Assembly: GCA_018224415.1 (NCBI GenBank)
Contig: JAGTUZ010000069.1
Span: 1-20,431, forward strand
DNA length: 20,431 nucleotides
Source of the DNA: Bacteroidota bacterium
GTDB lineage: Bacteria > Bacteroidota > Ignavibacteria > SZUA-365
Direction: 5' to 3'
In this document: positions 1-6,519 of the stretch, piece after piece
How the letters are laid out: the number at the start of each line of letters is the position of its first letter
Numbering within the stretch: the stretch's first letter is position 1
Translations under genes and position numbers: made by a program
The notes under the pieces: model-generated
The model's database searches: none
What the model was told of the DNA's origin: nothing
The model's input: only the letters and a program-made list of their open reading frames with translations

Positions 1-2
1 AC

Positions 3-1046
3 AAGAAACTCGTCGAGGTCGATGGCGCGCCGTACGACGCCGGGGCGCTGCCCTGTTTCGGTGCGGATGGTGCGGACCGTTTGCTCGTGTCGTTCACGCT
101 GAGCAATCAGGGAAGCTCAGTCGCGGAAAACGTGTTGCTGCGCATTCAGCCCGGACCGCGTTTCGCGGCGGATGAAGACGCGCTGCCGCCGGGCGTCTCC
201 GTCGCGTCGGGCGCGGTGGAGGCCGTCTGTCCAACCATACTTCCCGGCGAGACCCGACGGCTGCTGCTGCCGTTCCGCGCCGCCGACGATGCCTGCGCCC
301 GCGTGTACGACAGCACCGATGTCGTCGCGTCCATGACCGCGACGTACGACGGCGGTTACGCATTGTCGGGCAAGCTGGTCAAGGATCGCTTCACCGTTCC
401 CGACGAACGTGCGATCGATCTTCCTGCTCATGATTTCGCGATTCGCCGGCTGCTGACGTCGCGTTCCGAGGTCTGTCCGGGCGGAACGGTGACGCTGTAC
501 CTCGAGGTCGAGAACGGTCCCGTCGCGGCGACTGCGGTGACGGCCGCATATTACGGCATCATCAACGGCACGGACACGCTGCTGCTCGCCGAACAGCAGA
601 TCGACGCTCTGGCGGCATTTTCCACCGCGGTGCTCTCGGCCACGGTCGACGTTCCCGAGGAGGCACAACGCTTCGAATACTTCGTGCAACTCGATCCCGA
701 CGCGGCCTACGACGAATTCTGCGAGAGCAACAACGTGGGCGGCATGCAACTGCCCGTGGCGGGACGTGAGTGGATCCTCGACGTCGCGAGCCATCCCAAT
801 CCCATGCACAACGAGACAACGATCCGCTACACGCTCCCGCGCGAGACGCGAGGACTCACGCTCGCCGTGTACGACCTCGACGGCCGCGAGGTCGGCCGGG
901 TTGCCTCGCCCCCCGGAGGCATCGGCGCGAACAGCGTCGTCTGGCGCAACGGCACACTGCCCGCCGGCACGTACTTCTACACCTTCCACGGAACCGACGC
1001 GGACGGGGAGGACGTGCGATTCACCGGGAGGGTTGTAAAGCTGTAG
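3..1046 (+). CDS. T9SS-secreted surface protein, C-terminal part (5' end outside window)
   Basis: The reading frame is open from the left edge, so the true start lies upstream and only about 347 residues are visible. The visible part has two beta-rich segments resembling CARDB/Ig-like modules: one near the start (LLVSFTLSNQGSS) and one from about residue 145 (SEVCPGGTVTLYLEVENG). The last roughly 85 residues form a type A Por secretion sorting domain: SHPNPMHNETTIRYTLP, then AVYDLDGREV, LPAGTYFYTF and a basic end, GRVVKL. In this family the domain directs export across the outer membrane by the type IX system and is usually cleaved on the surface. The protein is therefore probably secreted or surface-attached. 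The passenger's function cannot be told from this fragment. The stop is followed at once by repeat-rich DNA. Confidence 0.85.
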   Translation, partial: KKLVEVDGAPYDAGALPCFGADGADRLLVSFTLSNQGSSVAENVLLRIQPGPRFAADEDALPPGVSVASGAVEAVCPTILPGETRRLLLPFRAADDACARVYDSTDVVASMTATYDGGYALSGKLVKDRFTVPDERAIDLPAHDFAIRRLLTSRSEVCPGGTVTLYLEVENGPVAATAVTAAYYGIINGTDTLLLAEQQIDALAAFSTAVLSATVDVPEEAQRFEYFVQLDPDAAYDEFCESNNVGGMQLPVAGREWILDVASHPNPMHNETTIRYTLPRETRGLTLAVYDLDGREVGRVASPPGGIGANSVVWRNGTLPAGTYFYTFHGTDADGEDVRFTGRVVKL

Positions 1047-1062
1047 GACGAGAACGGAATCT

Positions 1063-1138
1063 GGGGACGGTGCCAGCCTGGGGACGGTGCCAGCCTGGGG
1101 ACGGTGCCAGCCTGGGGACGGTGCCAGCCTGGGGACGG
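1063..1138. repeat. 17-bp tandem repeat, 4 full copies plus 8 bp
   Basis: The unit GGGGACGGTGCCAGCCT occurs four times without a mismatch (1063, 1080, 1097, 1114), then the first 8 bases recur at 1131-1138. Each unit contains the near-palindrome CCAG-C-CTGG. The array lies 16 bp after the stop of the T9SS protein and is not in a supported gene. Similar GGGGACGG words are, as I recall, dispersed intergenic repeats in several phyla; I cannot check this here. Confidence 0.95.
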
Positions 1139-1171
1139 CGCGCACCAGCGCGCCGAGCAAAATCCCGATAC

Positions 1172-1345
1172 CGAGTGCGAGTGCGAGTGCGAGATCGAGA
1201 TCGAGTTCGAGTCCGAGTGCGAGTGCGAGTCCGAGATCGAGTTCGAGTCCGAGATCGAGTCCGAGATCGAGTCCGAGATCGAGTCCGAGATCGAGTCCGA
1301 GATCGAGTGCGGGTGCGAGTTCGAGATCGAGTTCGCGATCGCGAT
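1172..1345. repeat. Hexamer array CGAGNN, 29 units, with nested 12-bp repeat
   Basis: Twenty-nine consecutive 6-bp units stay in register. Nearly all are CGAG followed by TG, AT, TT or TC; exceptions are CGGGTG at 1310 and CGCGAT at 1334 and 1340. From 1250 to 1303 a higher-order 12-bp unit, CGAGATCGAGTC, repeats 4.5 times, which points to expansion by slippage or unequal exchange. The period of 6 keeps several frames open and creates low-complexity ORFs with two-residue repeats on both strands; I do not regard these as genes. Confidence 0.95.
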
Positions 1346-1350
1346 CGAAC

Positions 1351-1378
1351 ATCCAAAATCCTACATCCTACGTCCGCA
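1351..1378. repeat. Short 7-bp repeat run (ATCCTAC-like)
   Basis: Directly after the hexamer array come four 7-bp units: ATCCAAA, ATCCTAC, ATCCTAC and GTCCGCA. The run is short, but its period and CCTAC core recur at 3804-3824. Confidence 0.6.
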
Positions 1379-1451
1379 GCCTGTAACCGAATCCCAACCT
1401 CTGTGTCCACTACACGCTGATTGACAAAACCGTAGCAGAGGAGGGTTTCCC

Positions 1452-2039
1452 ATGAAGCGATGCTATCTCATCGCCGTGTTGCTCGTGCTGTTCGTGGCAG
1501 GGGCACGGGCGCAGGTGTACTGGCAGTCGGATTTCGGCCCGTGGGGTGGAAGGGTGAACGATCTGTTCGAGGACGCTGGAGGAACGCTGTACGCGGCGAC
1601 GATGCTCTTCGCAGGCACGCTCGACGGCGGCCTGGTCTGGAATCCCTACGGCAGCGGGCTGCGCAGCGAGGAAATCCTCGACCTCGTGGCGGGCACGGAC
1701 GGCCATCTCTACGCCGGCACCGTGCGCGGACTCGCGCGATCGACCTATCCAGTGCTCACCGCGAAGTATCTCACGCCTGATTTCCGCCTCGAGCAGAACA
1801 CCCCCAATCCTGCGACCGACGTGGCCGTGTTCGGATGGTCCATTCCCCATGCGGGCCACGTGCGTATGTCGCTGCACGACGTGCTGGGCCGTGAACTCGC
1901 GGTGTTGCTCGACGCGCCGGCCGAGCCGGGACTGCACTGGCAGAGCGTGGACACCCGGGCGTTGGTGCCGGGCACGTATTTCTGTGTGTTGCGCTTCGAA
2001 GGGCAGTTGCGGGACAGGAAGTTCCAGGTGGTGCGGTGA
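1452..2039 (+). CDS. Small secreted protein with propeller-like repeats and T9SS sorting domain
   Basis: The 195-residue product starts with a clear Sec signal peptide (MKRCYLIAVLLVLFVAGARA, then Q). Residues about 22-105 hold two repeats of the type GTLYAAT...GGLVWN and GHLYAGT...GLARST, resembling blades of two-component-regulator or sialidase-type propellers. Two blades cannot close a propeller. From about residue 112 a type A sorting domain follows: FRLEQNTPNPATDVAVF, MSLHDVLGREL, LVPGTYFCVLRF and a basic end, KFQVVR. The ATG is preceded by GAGGAGGG at 6 bp spacing. It is probably a cell-surface protein reduced from a larger propeller protein, but could be a natural short form. No enzymatic motif is visible. 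Confidence 0.8.
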   Translation: MKRCYLIAVLLVLFVAGARAQVYWQSDFGPWGGRVNDLFEDAGGTLYAATMLFAGTLDGGLVWNPYGSGLRSEEILDLVAGTDGHLYAGTVRGLARSTYPVLTAKYLTPDFRLEQNTPNPATDVAVFGWSIPHAGHVRMSLHDVLGRELAVLLDAPAEPGLHWQSVDTRALVPGTYFCVLRFEGQLRDRKFQVVR

Positions 2040-2064
2040 TGGCATGCACGAGCACGTGTACGAG

Positions 2065-2087
2065 TGCGAGAACGATGTCGTCTCGCA
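2065..2087. other. Imperfect hairpin between surface-protein genes
   Basis: TGCGAG-A-ACGA and TCGT-CTCGCA pair over about 10 bp with one bulged A and a tight loop. It sits in the 82-bp gap between the small T9SS gene and the lipoprotein gene, and the word GCATGC flanks the region at 2042-2047 and 2085-2090. It lacks a following U tract, so it is only a weak candidate for a terminator or processing site. Confidence 0.4.
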
Positions 2088-2121
2088 TGCAAAATATAAC
2101 TGCATACATACGAGGATTGCG

Positions 2122-3396
2122 ATGCGATTGTTATTGATTTGCTGGATGCTGGTCTTCGCGCTTGCCGCATGCACGGATGACAATTCGCCCGCGGCTCCGG
2201 ATGCCCCACGAACAGTGGACACGACGCTGGCGATCAACTGTCCGTACGTCACCGCGGTGACGGCGGAGTTGGAGATCCGTTACAGGGCTGGGCGGGACGT
2301 CGAACTGTATCGCGACGATATCCGCATCCACGTCTTCCACAGCCTGTTCAAGGATACGGTGTTCACCGATCAACACCTCGAGGAGGACCGTCACTACGTC
2401 TACTCGGTGGTCGAACGGACACCGGATGGTGGGGCGTGGAAACGTGATTACGTTGCGGTACGGACATTTCCCGTCAGCCGGCGTTCGCTGGATTTCCAGT
2501 GGTTGGGGGGATGGGGTGACCTCCATGATGTTTGCTGTGCGCCTGATGGACGAGTGCTGCTGACCGGCACGGCGGCTCCACTCTTCATCCATGATGGCGT
2601 CCGATTGAAAGGCGCGGGTCTTGCCGCCCGCGGAGCGGGTCTCTCGCTCGAGCTTCTCCCGGACGGCAGCATCGTGATACTCACCGAGCATGAGCTCATC
2701 TTTTTCTCAGGCGGGCAAGCCAACGTCCGTCCCCTCCCGCAGAGCCTCAACCACGCCCATCTTCGGCATTATGGCGGTGACGCCGTCGTGTTCGGCGGCG
2801 CGGACGGGTCCATCTACCGCGCGAACCCGCGGGAGATCGAGCAGTTCATGCAGCCGCCGGGATCAATCTGCTGGATCTACGACCTCGCTGTCCATGAGGG
2901 CATGGTGTACGCATTGATCTTCGATCGGGCGACAGGGTCAGCCACCCTCTGGCGCGGCGATGGGCATACCTCCGTGCCCGTGGTCACGGACAGAAGAGGA
3001 GACGATCCCAGCCTGCGCATCGACGACGAATTGTACGCGGTATGGGTTGCGCCTTCGGGGGTGATCTACCTCGGCGGACGCTTTCTCCACCGCGTGCACG
3101 GTTCACGCGTGACACGTGTCGAAGGGCTGCCGGCACCGCTCCCGGTGCCAGGAATCTATTGCATCGCGGGAATGAGTGACGCGGATTTCATGATTCTTGG
3201 TCCCGGACCGTTTTTCCATCATTTCAATGGGCGTGAATTCCACGGAGAGGATCGCACCGATCCCCTCATCCCGCCGCGGACAAGCCCGGTGCGACTGCAT
3301 CTCGATCCCGCCCAGACCGTCATGCTGCTGCCGGATGTCCCTGACGGACCGACGTTGGGATCGTGGCCGGTCTACGTGCTGTATGCCCGGAATTGA
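2122..3396 (+). CDS. Lipoprotein with propeller-like body
   Basis: The frame is open from further upstream, but the ATG at 2122 is preferred. It gives a lipoprotein signal (MRLLLICWMLVFALAAC, lipobox LAAC with Cys17) and is preceded by GAGGA at 5 bp spacing. The 424-residue product would be lipid-anchored. Residues about 30-105 look like a fibronectin-III-type beta domain (LEIRYRAGRDVELYRDD, HYVYSVVERTPDGG). The rest has repeated beta-rich motifs such as CCAPDGRVLLTGT, LLPDGSIVILTEHELIFF, GGDAVVFGGADGSIY and VAPSGVIYLGGRF, typical of a propeller fold. Function is unknown. With the preceding gene it forms a pair of envelope proteins. Confidence 0.75.
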   Translation: MRLLLICWMLVFALAACTDDNSPAAPDAPRTVDTTLAINCPYVTAVTAELEIRYRAGRDVELYRDDIRIHVFHSLFKDTVFTDQHLEEDRHYVYSVVERTPDGGAWKRDYVAVRTFPVSRRSLDFQWLGGWGDLHDVCCAPDGRVLLTGTAAPLFIHDGVRLKGAGLAARGAGLSLELLPDGSIVILTEHELIFFSGGQANVRPLPQSLNHAHLRHYGGDAVVFGGADGSIYRANPREIEQFMQPPGSICWIYDLAVHEGMVYALIFDRATGSATLWRGDGHTSVPVVTDRRGDDPSLRIDDELYAVWVAPSGVIYLGGRFLHRVHGSRVTRVEGLPAPLPVPGIYCIAGMSDADFMILGPGPFFHHFNGREFHGEDRTDPLIPPRTSPVRLHLDPAQTVMLLPDVPDGPTLGSWPVYVLYARN

Positions 3397-3446
3397 AGTA
3401 TTCCCACCATTGATGGAACAGCTTGAAAATGAGCGCCTTTCGTACT

Positions 3447-3470
3447 ACTCTTCTCCATGGAAAGGAGAGT
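3447..3470 (+). promoter_or_regulatory. Possible hairpin covering the ribosome binding site of the DUF4256-like gene
   Basis: ACTCTTCT (3447-3454) can pair with AGGAGAGT (3463-3470), with one G-U pair and an 8-base loop. The right arm includes the only Shine-Dalgarno-like sequence, AAAGGAGAG, ahead of the ATG at 3480. Spacing to the start is longer than usual, about 10-11 bp. It could lower translation of the gene; this is inference only. Confidence 0.3.
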
Positions 3471-3479
3471 TGATTTGTC

Positions 3480-3755
3480 ATGAAAACAGAACAGCCCAAC
3501 GAACTGCTCGGCATCCTGCACACCCGCTTCGAATCCAATACACATCGCCATCCGAAACTCGCTTGGGAGGACGTTCAGGCCCGGTTGGAGGCCAATCCGA
3601 AGAAACTCCAAGCCCTGCACGCAATGCCGGAGGACGTGCGCTCGCTTGGTGGCGCGCTGTTCTGCGACCGTCGCTACGGGCGGGTGTTCACCTACCATAA
3701 CGGCGCGGAATCCTACTATGCCGCCCGCGGCTTCCGGGCCAAGCTGCGTATCTGA
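3480..3755 (+). CDS. DUF4256-like protein, apparently lacking its central region
   Basis: The 91-residue product looks like the two ends of a DUF4256 protein joined. Residues 6-48 (ELLGILHTRFESNTHRH, then KLAWEDVQARLEANPKKL) resemble the family N-terminus. Residues 50-91 (EDVRSLGGALFCDRRYG, then YHNGAESYYAARGFR) resemble its C-terminus. From memory the family is about 185 residues long, with a middle part (GGEPDVVGYD, SAESPKGRRS) that is absent here. The frame is intact across the join near Met49-Pro50, so this is either an in-frame internal deletion or a natural minimal form. The function of DUF4256 is unknown. The gene stands alone between the lipoprotein gene and ffh. Confidence 0.7.
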   Translation: MKTEQPNELLGILHTRFESNTHRHPKLAWEDVQARLEANPKKLQALHAMPEDVRSLGGALFCDRRYGRVFTYHNGAESYYAARGFRAKLRI

Positions 3756-3803
3756 TCCCAGCCGCGATCCGGATGGTCGCTTGAAACGGGATCCCTGTCC
3801 CGC

Positions 3804-3824
3804 GCCTACAGCCTACTGCCTACT
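3804..3824. repeat. 7-bp repeat, three copies (GCCTACW)
   Basis: GCCTACA, GCCTACT and GCCTACT lie head to tail just after the DUF4256-like gene and directly before a long hairpin. The CCTAC core also occurs in the 7-bp run at 1358-1371. Confidence 0.6.
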
Positions 3825-3826
3825 GC

Positions 3827-3858
3827 GTGAAGAAAGGCGCGCGAGCGCCTTTCTTCAC
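3827..3858 (+). terminator. Perfect 14-bp hairpin, likely terminator upstream of ffh
   Basis: GTGAAGAAAGGCGC (3827-3840) pairs perfectly with GCGCCTTTCTTCAC (3845-3858) around a GCGA loop. It ends the 183-bp gap region after the DUF4256-like gene and precedes the ffh leader. Only AATTTCCCTTG follows, so the U tract is poor. A terminator is the simplest reading, but an RNA-processing or regulatory hairpin is possible. A smaller hairpin, CGGGA/TCCCG, lies just upstream at 3787-3802. Confidence 0.6.
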
Positions 3859-3938
3859 AATTTCCCTTGTCATTTTCGCCCATCTTCCTTATTTTTCCAA
3901 GCTAGTACGATTGCAAACGATCCGTACCCATAACTTAT

Positions 3939-5270
3939 ATGTTCGAAGCCCTCTCTGATAGACTGGAAGATGCCCTCCGCCGTGTGCGCGGACAACACCG
4001 CATTTCCGAAGACAACGTCTCGGAAACCCTGCGGGAGGTGCGGCGCGCCCTGCTGGAAGCCGACGTCAATTTCCAGGTGACCAAGGACTTCATCGATACG
4101 GTGAGGGAACGGGCGCTTGGGGCGGACGTGCTCAAGAGTCTCACGCCGGGACAGCAGATCGTCAAGATCCTGCACGACGAACTGGTGCTGCTCATGGGCA
4201 GCGAGCGGACGGACCTGAACTTCGCGCGAAGCGGACCAACCATCATCATGGTGGCCGGCCTTCAGGGTTCGGGAAAAACGACGTTCAGCGCCAAACTGGC
4301 ACTGCATCTGAAGAGCCAGGGCCGCCAGCCGCTGCTGGTCGCTGCCGACGTCTACCGTCCGGCCGCCATCGGGCAGCTCAAACAGCTTGCCGGACAGATT
4401 TCCGTGCCGGTGTATTCCGGCGACGAGAAACAGCCGGTGAAGATCGCCGAGGAAGCGCTCGAATATGCGCGGAAGAATCTCTGCAATGTCATCATCATCG
4501 ATACGGCGGGACGCCTGTCAATCGACGAACAGATGATGCAGGAGGTCGCCGACATCAAGGCCCGCGTCAATCCGACCGAGATTCTCTTTGTTGTCGATTC
4601 GATGACGGGTCAGGATGCGGTCAACACCGCCAAGGCCTTCCACGACCGCCTCGACTACAATGGCGTGGTGCTCACCAAACTCGACGGTGACACACGCGGC
4701 GGCGCCGCGCTCTCGATCCGCCGTGTGGTGGACAAGCCGATCAAGTTCGCCTCCGTGGGCGAGAAGCTCGAGGCGCTCGAGCCTTTCCATCCCGATCGCA
4801 TGGCCTCGCGCATCCTCGGTATGGGCGACATCGTCACCCTCGCCGAGAAAGCACAGGAGCAGTTCGACGAGAATCAGGCTGCGGAGCTCGAACAGAAGAT
4901 GCGGAAGAACCAGTTCACACTGGAGGACTTCTATGCGCAGCTTCAGGCGATCAAGAAAATGGGGCCGCTCTCTTCGGTGCTTGAAATGATTCCCGGTTTG
5001 GGCAAGGCCCTGCGGGGACAGGAAATCGACGACCATTCGTTTGTGAAGATCGAGGCCATGATCCTCTCGATGACGCTCGAGGAACGACAGAAGCCGGCCC
5101 TCATCAACGGGTCGCGCCGCAAGCGCATCGCGGCGGGCAGCGGCACCACGGTGCAGGACGTCAACAAGCTGCTCAAGCAGTTCACAGACATGCAGAAGAT
5201 GATGAAACGCCTGACGCGCGGTGGCATGCGCCAGTTCGCCCAGGGGCTGATGAACCAGAAACCGTCATAA
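3939..5270 (+). CDS. ffh: Signal recognition particle GTPase Ffh (SRP54)
   Basis: The 443-residue product has the normal Ffh length and full NG-M layout. Residues 1 to about 85 are the helical N domain. The GTPase domain shows the P-loop G107-LQGSGKT-T115, DTAGR at 188-192 and TKLDGD at 246-251, followed by GGAALSIR. The M domain starts near residue 300 and has the methionine-rich RNA- and signal-binding region (MILSMTLEERQKP, GSRRKRIAAGSG, MQKMMKRL). It binds SRP RNA and signal sequences and delivers nascent chains to FtsY and the Sec translocon. No Shine-Dalgarno sequence is visible before the ATG. It is the first gene of the block ffh-rpsP-rimM-trmD-rplS. Confidence 0.97.
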   Translation: MFEALSDRLEDALRRVRGQHRISEDNVSETLREVRRALLEADVNFQVTKDFIDTVRERALGADVLKSLTPGQQIVKILHDELVLLMGSERTDLNFARSGPTIIMVAGLQGSGKTTFSAKLALHLKSQGRQPLLVAADVYRPAAIGQLKQLAGQISVPVYSGDEKQPVKIAEEALEYARKNLCNVIIIDTAGRLSIDEQMMQEVADIKARVNPTEILFVVDSMTGQDAVNTAKAFHDRLDYNGVVLTKLDGDTRGGAALSIRRVVDKPIKFASVGEKLEALEPFHPDRMASRILGMGDIVTLAEKAQEQFDENQAAELEQKMRKNQFTLEDFYAQLQAIKKMGPLSSVLEMIPGLGKALRGQEIDDHSFVKIEAMILSMTLEERQKPALINGSRRKRIAAGSGTTVQDVNKLLKQFTDMQKMMKRLTRGGMRQFAQGLMNQKPS

Positions 5271-5313
5271 ATGATATTTCACTCACTTATTCCTTTTTCC
5301 GGAGGCATATTCC

Positions 5314-5916
5314 GTGGTTAAAATCCGTCTGCAGAGAAGAGGCAGAAAACAACTCCCGATCTACAAGATCGTGGCCGCAGACTCCCGCTATCCCCGCGAT
5401 GGCCGCTTCATCGAGGCGCTCGGCAATTACGAGCCGCTGCAGAAGCCGGCCCTGATCGAAATCGACGAAGAGCGCGCGCTCTACTGGCTGCAGGTTGGCG
5501 CACAGCCCACTGACACTGCCCGCAGCCTCCTCAGCGAGACCGGTCTCATGCTGCGTCTGCACCTGATGCGCAAGGGCAAGTCGGAAGCCGAGATCGCGGA
5601 AGAGATGGAGAAGTGGCGCCAGGCCAAGGACGCCCGCCGCGCCAAAAGCCTGTCGAAGAAGCAGATTCGCGCGCAGCGCAAGTCCGAGGCAGACGCGAAG
5701 GTGAAGGCCGAGGAAGAGGCCAAGGCGAAGGCCGAAGCTGACGCCAAGGCGAAGGAAGAAGCAGCAGCCAAGGCGAAGGAAGAAGCAGAGGCGAAGGCGA
5801 AGGCCGATGCCGAAGCCGCCGAAGCTCCGGCCGCTGACGCTCCGGCCGAGGAAGCACCCGCTGCCGAAGCACCCGCTGCCGAAGCACCCGCTGCCGAAGA
5901 CAAAGCCGCGGAATAA
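5314..5916 (+). CDS. rpsP: 30S ribosomal protein S16 with long Ala/Lys/Glu tail
   Basis: Residues 1 to about 80 are S16 (MVKIRLQRRGRKQLPIYKIV, ADSRYPRDGRFIEALGNYEP, DTARSLLSETG). The start is GTG, supported by GGAGG at 5301-5305 with 8 bp spacing. The protein is 200 residues against roughly 80-90 for most bacterial S16. The extra C-terminal part is first basic and helical (residues 85-130), then low complexity, rich in Ala, Lys and Glu, ending in Ala/Pro/Glu. Extended S16 tails are known in Bacteroidota. Part of this tail is encoded by tandem DNA repeats. The stop codon lies in a small hairpin. Confidence 0.96.
   Translation: MVKIRLQRRGRKQLPIYKIVAADSRYPRDGRFIEALGNYEPLQKPALIEIDEERALYWLQVGAQPTDTARSLLSETGLMLRLHLMRKGKSEAEIAEEMEKWRQAKDARRAKSLSKKQIRAQRKSEADAKVKAEEEAKAKAEADAKAKEEAAAKAKEEAEAKAKADAEAAEAPAADAPAEEAPAAEAPAAEAPAAEDKAAE
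5851..5895 (+). repeat. 15-bp in-frame coding repeat in the rpsP tail (3 perfect copies)
   Basis: GAAGCACCCGCTGCC is repeated three times without mismatch at 5851, 5866 and 5881, encoding Glu-Ala-Pro-Ala-Ala each time. Upstream, the segment coding for AAKAKEEA is also partly duplicated. The repeat length is a multiple of three, so copy-number change would alter tail length without a frameshift. Confidence 0.95.
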
Positions 5917-5922
5917 TTCCGC
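5908..5922 (+). other. Small hairpin with the rpsP stop codon in its loop
   Basis: GCGGAA (5908-5913) and TTCCGC (5917-5922) are perfect complements and the three loop bases are the TAA stop codon. At 6 bp it could be chance. No U tract follows. Confidence 0.5.
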
Positions 5923-5964
5923 CGCTCTCCCACATCAGTCCATCCTCCGAAGGAGACCGCACGC

Positions 5965-6519
5965 ATGTCCCGTGAGCGCTGTCTGATCGGAAGCGTCGTC
6001 GCAGCTCATGGCATACGCGGCGTCGTGAAGGTACAGTCCTTCTCCGATGTACCGGGCCGCTTCTCCGCCCTCGAAAGCGTGCTGCTCGGCAGGACGCCCG
6101 CGAAGGCGGCTGCCGTGCGCGTGCTCTCGGCGTCGGATGACGGTCCGAAAGTGCTGATGCAGTTCGAGGATTGCGACGATCGCGATGCGGCAGAACGGTT
6201 GGTGGGAATGAATCTGTACATCGAGGACGCCGACATGGCGTCTCCGCCCGAAGGACGGCATTTCATTCACGATCTCATCGGCTGCGCGGTGTTTACCGCC
6301 TCCGGAGACGCCCGCGGCACGGTGCGTGATGTCATGCTGATGCCGGCCAACGATGTGTACGTCGTCGATTACAAGGGCCACGAGGTCCTCGTCCCCGCTG
6401 TCCCGGCATTCATCCTGGCCGTGGATACCGCAGGCAAACGCATTACCATCGAGGAGATCCCCGGTTTGTTCGACCACCTCGAAGAAGACGACGAAGGCGA
6501 TCCGGGACGGAGATCCTGA
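5965..6519 (+). CDS. rimM: 16S rRNA maturation factor RimM
   Basis: The 184-residue product has the RimM N-terminal signature (RCLIGSVVAAHGIRGVVKVQ) and the family pattern DRDAAERLVGMNLYI. The C-terminal PRC-barrel part follows (FIHDLIGCAVFTASGDARGT, then NDVYVVDYKGHEVLVPAV and IEEIPGLFD). RimM binds S19 and assists assembly of the 30S head. The start is supported by AAGGAG at 5950-5955, 9 bp before the ATG. The gene lies between rpsP and trmD, its classical position, and its stop overlaps the trmD start. Confidence 0.95.
   Translation: MSRERCLIGSVVAAHGIRGVVKVQSFSDVPGRFSALESVLLGRTPAKAAAVRVLSASDDGPKVLMQFEDCDDRDAAERLVGMNLYIEDADMASPPEGRHFIHDLIGCAVFTASGDARGTVRDVMLMPANDVYVVDYKGHEVLVPAVPAFILAVDTAGKRITIEEIPGLFDHLEEDDEGDPGRRS

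Larger units (their letters stand above)
1047..1451. other. 405-bp intergenic region composed mainly of repeats
   Basis: This is the only gap longer than 300 bp in the window. It contains the 17-bp array, the hexamer array and the short 7-bp run, then about 70 bp of unique sequence before the next gene. That last part has a TTGACA at 1421-1426, but no matching -10 element at a suitable distance, and a strong ribosome binding site GAGGAGGG at 1438-1445. No RNA gene or terminator with a U tract was seen. Confidence 0.8.

Noticed and set aside
117..1410. Long low-complexity frames through the hexamer array on both strands (repeats such as LDLGLDLG, RTRSRTRS, IESEIESE)
   Set aside because: A period of 6 keeps frames open automatically; there is no ribosome binding site or family similarity, and the plus-strand T9SS frame explains the upstream part.
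1421..1426. TTGACA as a -35 element before the small T9SS gene
   Set aside because: No -10 element exists at 16-18 bp; that position is occupied by the ribosome binding site.
1849..2121. N-terminal extension of the lipoprotein frame
   Set aside because: It overlaps the well-supported T9SS gene in another frame, and the lipoprotein signal peptide starts at 2122 with a ribosome binding site.
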